Source of the DNA: a bacterium
GTDB lineage: Bacteria > UBP4 > UBA4092 > JAOAEQ01
DNA length: 64,000 nucleotides
Direction of reading: 5' to 3'
NCBI GenBank assembly: GCA_026416715.1
Contig: JAOAEQ010000005.1
Coordinates: 1 to 64,000, forward strand
The notes beneath the pieces are model-generated. The model had not been told where the DNA came from. It searched no databases and was given only the letters and a program-made list of their open reading frames with translations. Below, piece by piece: positions 35,858 to 44,429 of this stretch (position 1 is its first letter; each line of letters starts with the position of its first letter). The translations under genes and the position numbers were made by a program.

Positions 35858-36553
35858 TTATTTTTTCCGCGCACAAACTGCAATGGTGACCATCCATCGT
35901 GCTAATCTCTTATCTAACTTCTTATCCAACCATCTTAATATGCCATTCAACCAAGGAATAACAGATGGGAATACATGAATGCCTTTGTATTCAAGTATTT
36001 CTAAATTAAGATTCTCTAGAAAAATCCGAAATGCTTTATAATAATGGAGCCAATTTTCGTATCCTTTATGCCTTCTTACTCCAATTACATTGGCTAAAAC
36101 AACCGCAAAATACCAGAATGATTTATTGGGAACAGTGATACAAATAATCCCATTTTTTTAAGACACGAACCAGTTCCCGAGTAGCTTGTAGCGGGTTGGA
36201 AGTATGTTCGATAACATCAGAAGAAATAACATATCCAAATGCATTTTCCTTAAAAGGCATCGCGAGAATTGAACCAACCACACCGTGAGCCATTGAATTT
36301 TTTTCTTTTGTTATCTTAACGAGTCGTTCACCAATATCAATTGCAATTACTTTTCCGGATCTATCTATTATCGCTTTCGTAAACCACCCGGTACCGCAAC
36401 CGGCATCGAGAATAAGTTTATTCTCTAATATTTGCGTACCTAAAAATCAGTAAAAATAACCTCAATTCTTCTCTGGGTATCATATCGGTTGCTTAGTGAA
36501 TCAAATTTAATAGCTATTTCATTATAAAATTTCTCTTTATCATTACTTTTCAC
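35858..36553 (-). pseudogene. SAM-dependent methyltransferase broken by two frameshifts
   Basis: Reading the minus strand from GTG at 36553, the frame gives FYNEIAIKFDSLSNRYDTQRR and stops at TAG next to a T5 run (36441-36460). One frame over, it continues as LILDAGCGTGWFTKAI (SAM motif I), VISSDVIEHTSNPLQA and LVRVLK, then breaks again at an A7 run (36153-36159 on the plus strand). A third frame gives ICITVPNKSFWYFAVV and runs on to the TAA at 35858-35860. Repaired, it is ~232 residues, a complete class I methyltransferase. The start overlaps the stop of the GT2 gene by 11 bases, so it was the next gene of that operon. The breaks may be true decay, phase variation at homopolymers or sequencing errors. 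Confidence 0.85.
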
Positions 36554-37466
36554 AATTTTTTTCTTTAATAATATATTGTGGTCTGCGTTTCGATTCAATA
36601 AATAGTTTCCCTAAATACTCACCAATTATTCCTAAGATGAGAAGTTGTATACTCCCGATAAACAAGACACTAACAATAAGTGACGCCCAACCAGGAACAG
36701 TTTTATCAGTAAATATTGTTATACCTACCGCATATCCTCCATAAAGAATGCATAAAAATGCTAATATTAATCCTAAAAAGGTTGCTAAATGCAATGGCCT
36801 AGTACTAAATGAAGTAATTCCGGTTATCGCAAGAAGAATCATATTTTTAAAGGAATATTTGGTCTTCCCGGAATATCTTTTTTGAGGAGTATATTCTAAT
36901 GCATATTGGCGGAAACCAACCCAAGAAACTAACCCTCGAAGGAAAATAAAGGTCTCATTCAGTTCTCGTAATATATCAATCACCTTTCTATCTAATAATC
37001 GGAAATCTGCTGTTCCCGGAGTTATTTCAATTTCAGATATTTTATTCAGTAGTTTATAGAATAACCACGACGTTTTTCTCTTTAAAAATGAAGCATCAGG
37101 GTATTCTTTCCGGACAGTATACACGATATCGTATCCTTCTTGCCATTTTTGAATCATCGCATCAACTAATTCTGGAGGATGTTGTAAATCTGCATCAAGA
37201 GTGATTAAACAGTCTCCTGTCGAATAATCTAGCCCGGCTTTTAATGCTTTTTGTTGGCCAAAATTTCGCGAAAACGCAAGATATTTTATCTTAGCTCCGT
37301 TTTCTACAAGTTCTTTAATTCGTTCTAACGTTGCATCCGTACTGCCGTCATCAACAAAAATAATTTCGTAATCCGAATACTTGTTTAAGACCTCGGTTAG
37401 TTTCTTTACAAGAATCGGAATATTTTGTTCTTCATTATAACAGGGGATTACTACAGATATTTTCAT
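36543..37466 (-). CDS. Bactoprenol-type GT2 glycosyltransferase (GtrB-like)
   Basis: 307 residues. GT-A signatures: VVIPCYNEEQNIPILV, FVDDGSTDAT, SRNFGQQKALKAGLDY and LDADLQHPPE. The acceptor-site region has TPGTADFRLLDRKV. Two C-terminal membrane helices (~225-250 and 262-290) place it in the GtrB/ArnC/YfdH group, which transfers glucose or an aminosugar to undecaprenyl phosphate. It probably feeds a GT-C enzyme, perhaps the membrane protein at 33063-35828. It overlaps the broken methyltransferase. Confidence 0.9.
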   Translation of the reverse strand: MKISVVIPCYNEEQNIPILVKKLTEVLNKYSDYEIIFVDDGSTDATLERIKELVENGAKIKYLAFSRNFGQQKALKAGLDYSTGDCLITLDADLQHPPELVDAMIQKWQEGYDIVYTVRKEYPDASFLKRKTSWLFYKLLNKISEIEITPGTADFRLLDRKVIDILRELNETFIFLRGLVSWVGFRQYALEYTPQKRYSGKTKYSFKNMILLAITGITSFSTRPLHLATFLGLILAFLCILYGGYAVGITIFTDKTVPGWASLIVSVLFIGSIQLLILGIIGEYLGKLFIESKRRPQYIIKEKNCEK

Positions 37467-37481
37467 GGTATCGTTTGGGTA

Positions 37482-38555
37482 TTAGTATAATTGAATATCA
37501 TCAATAAATATTTCGCAATTAACTCCGAGTGTATTGATTCCGATAACTTCCATAACCATATTTTTAGTACTCCATTGGTTTACTGGATTTAATGCGGTCG
37601 CAACTGCCTGTTGATAAAGATCATTTGCTTCAATTTTCGTCCATACTTTTGGTTGCAAACGGATAACAGCAGAAATTCCACCAGCTTCGGGTCCATATTT
37701 TGCTTGTGGTTCGGTTTTTTCATATCGAAAACTAACAACCAATTGCACCACTGATTCTTTGTTTGCATAAACGAACATTCTAACTCCAACAGGATGGGTA
37801 AACGGCAGAAATACGACCTTCCCCCATAAATCTGGATTTTGTTCGTTATACTCAATCGAGAACAATTCGGATTTTTGACCCCGATATGAAAGAGTTGAAC
37901 TTAATGTATGTGTTTTTATTACAGCAGTATTATTTTTTACCCAACGGTCAAAAACTGGTACACTTGTTCGCTCAAAATTTTCTACAGTTACAAAAACATC
38001 GTGACCATTCCACAGGATATTTTTCCATGGTTTTAAAAAACTTTGATTAGCCATTTGTTTTAGTGTTGCCAAAGAAGCGATCGGATCGCATGAGAGCATA
38101 GCTCCTAAACTATATGCATCTTCCGCTTCAACCCATTTCTTTTCAACAACATATACAGAAGCGATTGACCAACAGATAGTCTGCATTTCTTCACGGAAGC
38201 TTACCCAGTCAACATGAGTCGGTCGAATCTGCTGAAATCTATAAAACATATCGAGTGTTCGGGTATATTTTTTCTGCAAATAGTATAATTTTCCTAAATA
38301 AAAATAAGCTTCTCGATCCTCTGGATTTATCTGAATAGCTTTTTCAAAGCTATAAATCGCAGGCAATATTTGTCCATTCTTAAATAACTCTTTTCCTCGA
38401 ATAACCGCTACTTTGGGATCGGATAAAGCTATTTGTCGCATATATATTGAGCCCCAAAAAACTATTATGAGAAATCCAATAAGCAAAAATAGCCAAATGA
38501 TCAAAATTCCATTAAGGTTTAGTTTCTTCATATTGTTATTATTCGAAATAATCAT
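37482..38555 (-). CDS. Membrane-anchored TPR protein with C-terminal beta-sandwich-like domain
   Basis: 357 residues; an alternative start at 38531 (MKKLNLNG) gives 349. One N-terminal membrane helix (~16-36) is followed by TPR-like helices (residues ~52-165, e.g. AIYSFEKAIQINPEDREAYFYLGKLYY). Residues ~186-357 form a domain also found at the C-terminus of the C25 peptidase at 40959-44417: SYRGQKSEL / AHRGKKSEL, WGKVVFLPFTHPVGVRMFV / WGKEVVIPLRGPIGVRLFV, IFIDDIQLY / LYVDDIELF. The xDDIxL ending resembles galactose-binding-like carbohydrate modules. It overlaps the PHP lipoprotein gene by 4 bases (ATGA), so they are coupled. Its role is unknown; a scaffold that binds surface glycan is plausible. 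Confidence 0.75.
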   Translation of the reverse strand: MIISNNNNMKKLNLNGILIIWLFLLIGFLIIVFWGSIYMRQIALSDPKVAVIRGKELFKNGQILPAIYSFEKAIQINPEDREAYFYLGKLYYLQKKYTRTLDMFYRFQQIRPTHVDWVSFREEMQTICWSIASVYVVEKKWVEAEDAYSLGAMLSCDPIASLATLKQMANQSFLKPWKNILWNGHDVFVTVENFERTSVPVFDRWVKNNTAVIKTHTLSSTLSYRGQKSELFSIEYNEQNPDLWGKVVFLPFTHPVGVRMFVYANKESVVQLVVSFRYEKTEPQAKYGPEAGGISAVIRLQPKVWTKIEANDLYQQAVATALNPVNQWSTKNMVMEVIGINTLGVNCEIFIDDIQLY

Positions 38556-40708
38556 TCAGGTCGAAAATCTTCATTTCGAGTTAAAATAACCGCATCAAAT
38601 GTATGCCATACTCTCATATCTTTTGCAGAAACAGCTAAAATATTCTCGCCTTTATTCAATAATAAACTTCCACCAGTGAACCACCCAATCTCTTCAGGAA
38701 CCCAGTCAGGTTTAATAACAGTTTCTTCCCCATGATTGGTAGAAATAAAATATTCTCCGGCTTTGCGTATTCTTAGCCAAACATAATATTTTCCTGTAAT
38801 CGGTATATTAATGACAAATTGATGTTTTTTGTGCGAATATTCATTACATAATTCATCTTTCGGATTCCATTTAACCGCTTCAGCAGGAAAATAACTCCCT
38901 GAACTATCTACCAACCATCCCGAACCACTCGTTGCGCGCAGAACAATTGAATCGTTACTATAGATTTCCTGAACAGGTTGCAGTGGTTTTAACCATATTT
39001 GGATATCAAGCTCATTCATTAATTTCTTTGCATGAATATACGTTTCTCTTTTCGTCAGCGAGATATCGTCTATCGATTCGACAAACCGTTGAATTTTGCT
39101 CGAGGCAAAAACAATACTGGTAACCAATGAATAATATCCTTGACTCGTGACTTGAATTTTTCTGCCCGGATTAGTCTCAAAAGAAAATTTCCCGGAATTA
39201 TCACTGGTGATCGTATCATAGATTATACCGGTATTGAGCAAACCTGTTCCTGGAGAAACTAATTTAACCACTGCTGGAATCGGGTTCCCGTGGACGTCGG
39301 TTACAACCCCAGTGACTTTGACTGAAGTAATAATATCAACCGTTTTTTCTTGTTTTGGCAAAAAATAAATTGGATTTGCTATCGCTACTCCAGAAGAAGA
39401 ATCCAGTTGTACTAAATACCAAGCTTTTTCAGTTTCGTTAATTAAATATTCATACTGAAATTCTTTTTTTCGTTCCGGTATATACACCGTATTAATAACC
39501 ATCCCATTTCGAATAATTTTTAGTTTTTTCAATTCATCTCCATACCCGGCAGTATAACATAGAATACGCATAGAATGTTGTTGTGCATCAGGTTCCAGAA
39601 TGGTACCGGGTAAAAAGGTATCAATTGAAAATAGAAGCAGTGGTCCTGTAGTAGCAAAATTTTTCCCCTGTTTCAAATTCTGCATAATCTGATTATAATC
39701 AAACTTCTCGCTATAGGTATAGGTTCTACCCCATCCAATGTCTCCTCCTGTTTCTGTATCTAATCCTGTATCGCTATTCATCACTCCCGCAACTCGATAT
39801 CCAGCGTTCAAAATGGCAAACCAGGTCTGAAGGTCTCTTTCATTCTCGAGAATCTCAATTGCATCAACTGCACCGCATACTACTGCTAATGGTAATTCTC
39901 GCGCTAAATTGCTTAACACTGCATTTTTTCTATTATCTAACCACCAACGAGTAGGATGTGCAGCAATAAATACCGGATTATGCTTATTTGTTCGTTCCTC
40001 CTCACTTTGCTCAATCAAATGCCATCCTTCTTGTCCTATAAGATTTGGGAGATTTAACCGAAGATAATGGATTTTGGGAATTTTATCGTTATATCCTTTC
40101 ATTTCGACGCCGGGTCGGCATATAAAATCTGTATCACTATTTTCATTACAGATAGTAAATATTTGGTCGTTGGTTAAATTTTTCACGGAATCATAGAGTT
40201 GAACAAATGTGACATAATCTAATCCAACCGCTCGAGCTAACATAGCACCATACTGTATATTAGTAGCAATCCTTGCATTTTCTCGTCTAGCAACATGAAT
40301 ATGCGAATCACCACAATACCATTTGATTTGCGGTAAATTAACCAGGCGTTTTAATCTAACCAGAACATTCCTTCTCTGTGGTGATAATCTAACGATAACC
40401 TGTTGCGGCTGATATTCAAAGCCACGGCTAACGAAAATTTTCACTGTTCCTAATGGAAGAATGAAGTCGCCCTGCCCGTCGATAAAAACCGCGTGATTTT
40501 GATAGGGACTTTTCGCGTAGGTTTTATTTTCACACTCAATGACTAATTTTGCGGGCATTAATTGGCCAGTTTCATGGTCAACAACTCGAATTCGTAACTC
40601 CGCAGTTTTTACTTGGGATAATTGATGAACTGATGTACATCCTATCGTAACTACCCATATAAATATCAACCCTACATAAAAGAATTGCTTATAGGAATAT
40701 TTCTCCAT
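38552..40708 (-). CDS. Lipoprotein with CehA/McbA-type PHP metallohydrolase domain
   Basis: 718 residues. The signal ends in a lipobox, VVTIGCTS, with C24 as the lipid anchor. Residues ~35-120 resemble a Cna-B/transthyretin-like beta domain. The PHP-type domain begins at YCGDSHIHVA (H136, H138) and continues with FICRPGVEMKG, PVFIAAHPTRWW, DAIEIL and VMNSDTGLD, matching CehA/McbA-like metallohydrolases. A carboxypeptidase-regulatory-like domain (VTGVVTDVHGNPIPAVVKL) follows at ~465-560. The final ~120 residues look like a galactose-binding jelly roll (YYVWLRIRKAGEYF). Inference: a surface phosphoesterase- or hydrolase-like protein. It is coupled to the TPR protein gene. Confidence 0.8.
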   Translation of the reverse strand: MEKYSYKQFFYVGLIFIWVVTIGCTSVHQLSQVKTAELRIRVVDHETGQLMPAKLVIECENKTYAKSPYQNHAVFIDGQGDFILPLGTVKIFVSRGFEYQPQQVIVRLSPQRRNVLVRLKRLVNLPQIKWYCGDSHIHVARRENARIATNIQYGAMLARAVGLDYVTFVQLYDSVKNLTNDQIFTICNENSDTDFICRPGVEMKGYNDKIPKIHYLRLNLPNLIGQEGWHLIEQSEEERTNKHNPVFIAAHPTRWWLDNRKNAVLSNLARELPLAVVCGAVDAIEILENERDLQTWFAILNAGYRVAGVMNSDTGLDTETGGDIGWGRTYTYSEKFDYNQIMQNLKQGKNFATTGPLLLFSIDTFLPGTILEPDAQQHSMRILCYTAGYGDELKKLKIIRNGMVINTVYIPERKKEFQYEYLINETEKAWYLVQLDSSSGVAIANPIYFLPKQEKTVDIITSVKVTGVVTDVHGNPIPAVVKLVSPGTGLLNTGIIYDTITSDNSGKFSFETNPGRKIQVTSQGYYSLVTSIVFASSKIQRFVESIDDISLTKRETYIHAKKLMNELDIQIWLKPLQPVQEIYSNDSIVLRATSGSGWLVDSSGSYFPAEAVKWNPKDELCNEYSHKKHQFVINIPITGKYYVWLRIRKAGEYFISTNHGEETVIKPDWVPEEIGWFTGGSLLLNKGENILAVSAKDMRVWHTFDAVILTRNEDFRPE

Positions 40709-40958
40709 AACTATTATTCCTAAATTAAACGCCGTACCCTCGAATGTAAAGTCAATTTGCTTTGATATAATGTGTTACATTAGCCATTCCACGTTTTTTC
40801 GGATTTCACTCCATTGAACAATCTTGGCTGCGCGAAACAAAAAAAAGACACTCGATACTTTACTATTTTTATTAAACCAAATCTCTTCAAAATTTGAGAA
40901 TTCTGTAGTACCAAATGTCCTTTATAATGACGCAAATTTTGGATAGAATGCATACATT

Positions 40959-43900
40959 CTATTGGTTATTCTTTAAATATACTTTTAATTTATTTGGTGG
41001 AAAAAACAATTCAATATCATCTACATATAATTGAACATTTCTCCCTCGAGTATTAATACCAAGATATACAATATGCATATTATCAATATCCCAGCAATGA
41101 ACATCATCAACTGATCTATAGGAAACAAATAAATCTGGATACACTCGAATATCACCACTAATATCCTTTTGTGATAATGCACGTTTTTTAGCAATTTGAT
41201 AGAGGTCATTTATTTTTAATTCAATCCAATTGGAACTGATTGAATATGCTTGAGAACAAAACGCTTCGTTATGTTTTCCATTATAGGTAACCGTAGCATT
41301 TAATTCTACCTTACTTTCGGTTGTTCCTCGTACAAAAAGACGAACTCCTATCGGACCGCGTAACGGTATGACAACCTCCTTACCCCAATAATCTACCCAG
41401 CCTGGTATAGGATAGACTAAGTCAATCAGTTCACTTTTTTTACCCCGATGAGCATAGGTGGTTGAAAGGTAATGACCTATTATTTTTGATTTATCACTCC
41501 AATGCCAATTTTTTAACTGCACCGCAGTAGCTGTTTCAAAAGTTTCGATTGGAACAGAGAGTTTCGCCAGGCGTTGAATCATTTTTAAATCTCGGCATCC
41601 GTATTGAAATGCCTCGCTATATTTTAAGAGTGCATTTAGCATATCTTTTTGTTGATAAAATCTATCGCCGTCTTCCATGATTTGTTTTGCTTTTCTATCA
41701 TTATCTATAGAAACTGATACAATAATATCCCGAATATCCTTATTGTTCATTGGCGTTACAGACCAAAGTAATCTTGGCAATAACGCTGGTAAACCAACAG
41801 TTTGCCCAACATTTATGGTATCTACAGTGGAAACTATTGTATATCCTATTGCATCCCACTTTGTTTTCTCATTCCATAAATAGCAATAAGCGATGAGTGT
41901 ATCTTGTACGAAATGAGGTGGAATGGTCACTTTTGTGGTGAACTTTGCCTGATGATTTATGGTAATATTTTTTTGGATAACTAATTTCCCTTTTTCAGTC
42001 TTGATGATAACACTCCCTTTTGCAGGTCGTTTTCTATCCAGTGTTCCTGTAATTCGAATTTGAGGTTTAGATTTTATGGTCCGCGTTCCCTCTAATTGAA
42101 CTATATCGTGAGGGAATGAAAGTTGTGTACCCGGATCACCTAACAAGACATAGGTAGCAGAAATATCAGGTAGTTTAATTTCTTGTTTCGCATTAATAAA
42201 AATATCACCAAGACGTCGAACATTCTTTTTAAACATCTGCGTGAACATTGCCCGGTCAAATGCATCGTTGGAAGAAACATAGCTTCGCCAAGTAGCGCTA
42301 ATCACCGCTATCGCACCAGCGTTCGGTGTTTTTAGTAACACTTCACCAAGGCTATCATTATCAATATTATCAAAAACGCCGGTATAACAAGTTAAAGCGA
42401 TTACTAATGGATATTTTCCATAGTTTTTCAATTGCAATATATTTTTTACTCCAAAAAAATCACGGTTATCTGGAACGACTTCTACTCCATGTCGCTCTAA
42501 ATCCATGCGACCGCTTTCCCAAACATATCCGCCGCCATGCCCAGTAAAATGAAGTATGATTCGTCCTTCGTTAATATTTTCAACAATATCTTCCGTTCGA
42601 TATTTATAATCCGGTGAACCACTTGATGGATATCTGCGATATACTTCATAATATGATGGCACATACGATTTCGCTAATTCTTCACTAATCCCTTCAAACA
42701 TCGGTTCTGGACTCGCTAAAAAGAATATCTTTTGACGCCATTGACCAAAGTTCGGCTTCTGTTCGTATTGAATAATTTTATTTACTACATTAGTTACTTC
42801 TTCAATCGAATGCGCAGAAATCCTACCAATTGCCATTTCCGGTTTTGTTTCATCTTCGCCAACCGCGACAAACCAGTTATCTGACGCTGCTGCACCCATA
42901 TATGTTGCCCAATAATACGTAGGAATATATAACCGAGCATGCGCTAGATTCATATTTCCGCGTAAATCAACACTAACATCACCGACGAGTAAAACATATC
43001 GCGGTCGTGGTTGCCAGTTGTAATAGGCATACTTGAGAAAAGACTTAATTGCTTTCGCATCAACTAATCCATAGTTGAAAGTATCATAAACTTCTGATGT
43101 TTTGACACATTTTACCGTTAATCCGGTCTTCTTACGCCATGCTAACAACGGTTGAATTGCAGGATAAAAATCATCGTGCGTTATAACCAGATATTCCGCA
43201 CCACTTGTATCTTGTGTTAAATCGTAATACATTATTTTTTCGATTTTAACCGGAGATTTTTTCTGCCTATCAGTTAGAGCAATGTAATGAACCGAACTCG
43301 ATTCGTTATATAGTGTAAATTGTGCTTTAAAAGAACTTGAAGAATCAAGTGAACTTATTGTAATTGCAGGTATTATTACTTTCTTGTGAGTAATATCATA
43401 TACATTAATATGTGGATTCGTAAACCCTCGAATTTCATGTTGGCTGGTAACTATATCATAGTTCATATTTATTGCGCTAAATACTAATTCATCGTTGGTT
43501 GCAATAAATGATTTCCAATAACTTAATTGAAATTGAACCATATAGATAACATCAATATCAGATGCTTGCCCAGTTGGATCACCAGATTTTCCAGGTAACG
43601 ATATTTGCAATACATTATTCCCTGCCTTAAAAAAATTCATCGGAACCGTATTACATTGATAAGTATGTTTTGCCCGACCATACCACCGAGTTTCACCAAC
43701 TCGATTTCCGTTTAATCCAATAACAACATAATGGTTTCCATACGAGACTCCTTGAAATACTATAGATAGTGAACAGAATAATGTTGGAGCTAAAATGGGA
43801 TGGGTGATAGTAAACTGAAATGGATAATCATTCACCGGCGCAGCTATTTCCCGCCAATACCATAGATTTTGCTGCTCTTCTGTTTGTCCAGCAGCGGTTC

Positions 43901-44417
43901 GTGAATAAATAAAGGTTTCCTTACGAAATTGAGTATCTCTAAACATTGTTTTAGTCGAGAAAGAGATACTGGTTGCAAGCAAATGAGTTTGTTCTATATT
44001 CCAGCGTAATCCGGTTGATTTTCCCCAGGTTAAATAATAGACATTGGTATCAGAATATTCATCAGGTTCACCATCCGAATTACGATTTTTCTCGCCATAA
44101 AATTCAATATAATCATTGGTTCCATCTAAGGTATAGCGGGTTGTAAACTCAGCGCTACACAATATTGGGATTTCTCTCCCTCGATTCCAGAGCTGAATAC
44201 TGTGAGGAGTAACCTGACTTAAATTACAACCGGCATCTGCTAAATCTCGATATCCGATTCGATAGATTCCATCTTCATCAATATAAATTTTACATAATTC
44301 GGTCGGACCCGACCCTACTCCATACAAACCCCAAGCTACTGAACACAGTAATAGCATTATTCCTATACCTACTAGTATTATTTTATTAGTTAAGCGCTCT
44401 CTTCTATATTGTTTCAT
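40959..44417 (-). CDS. C25-family (gingipain/PorU-like) peptidase with C-terminal TPR and beta-sandwich domains
   Basis: 1152 residues. A signal segment (IILVGIGIMLLLCSVAWG) precedes a PorU-type N-terminal region: IYIDEDGIYRIGYRDL, DYIEFYGEK and DTNVYYLTW. The caspase-like C25 domain spans ~405-770: YVLLVGDVSVD, AIGRISAHS, catalytic His in LHFTGHGGG (H627) and catalytic Cys in LVIALTCYTG (C677). An Ig-like region follows. The C-terminus (~915-1145) has a short TPR-like stretch and the same beta-sandwich domain as the protein at 37482-38555. There is no recognisable type IX secretion C-terminal domain. It is 12 bases after its paralogue. Its substrate may be surface proteins of the same cell. 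Confidence 0.88.
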   Translation of the reverse strand: MKQYRRERLTNKIILVGIGIMLLLCSVAWGLYGVGSGPTELCKIYIDEDGIYRIGYRDLADAGCNLSQVTPHSIQLWNRGREIPILCSAEFTTRYTLDGTNDYIEFYGEKNRNSDGEPDEYSDTNVYYLTWGKSTGLRWNIEQTHLLATSISFSTKTMFRDTQFRKETFIYSRTAAGQTEEQQNLWYWREIAAPVNDYPFQFTITHPILAPTLFCSLSIVFQGVSYGNHYVVIGLNGNRVGETRWYGRAKHTYQCNTVPMNFFKAGNNVLQISLPGKSGDPTGQASDIDVIYMVQFQLSYWKSFIATNDELVFSAINMNYDIVTSQHEIRGFTNPHINVYDITHKKVIIPAITISSLDSSSSFKAQFTLYNESSSVHYIALTDRQKKSPVKIEKIMYYDLTQDTSGAEYLVITHDDFYPAIQPLLAWRKKTGLTVKCVKTSEVYDTFNYGLVDAKAIKSFLKYAYYNWQPRPRYVLLVGDVSVDLRGNMNLAHARLYIPTYYWATYMGAAASDNWFVAVGEDETKPEMAIGRISAHSIEEVTNVVNKIIQYEQKPNFGQWRQKIFFLASPEPMFEGISEELAKSYVPSYYEVYRRYPSSGSPDYKYRTEDIVENINEGRIILHFTGHGGGYVWESGRMDLERHGVEVVPDNRDFFGVKNILQLKNYGKYPLVIALTCYTGVFDNIDNDSLGEVLLKTPNAGAIAVISATWRSYVSSNDAFDRAMFTQMFKKNVRRLGDIFINAKQEIKLPDISATYVLLGDPGTQLSFPHDIVQLEGTRTIKSKPQIRITGTLDRKRPAKGSVIIKTEKGKLVIQKNITINHQAKFTTKVTIPPHFVQDTLIAYCYLWNEKTKWDAIGYTIVSTVDTINVGQTVGLPALLPRLLWSVTPMNNKDIRDIIVSVSIDNDRKAKQIMEDGDRFYQQKDMLNALLKYSEAFQYGCRDLKMIQRLAKLSVPIETFETATAVQLKNWHWSDKSKIIGHYLSTTYAHRGKKSELIDLVYPIPGWVDYWGKEVVIPLRGPIGVRLFVRGTTESKVELNATVTYNGKHNEAFCSQAYSISSNWIELKINDLYQIAKKRALSQKDISGDIRVYPDLFVSYRSVDDVHCWDIDNMHIVYLGINTRGRNVQLYVDDIELFFPPNKLKVYLKNNQ

Positions 44418-44429
44418 AAAATCGTCTTT

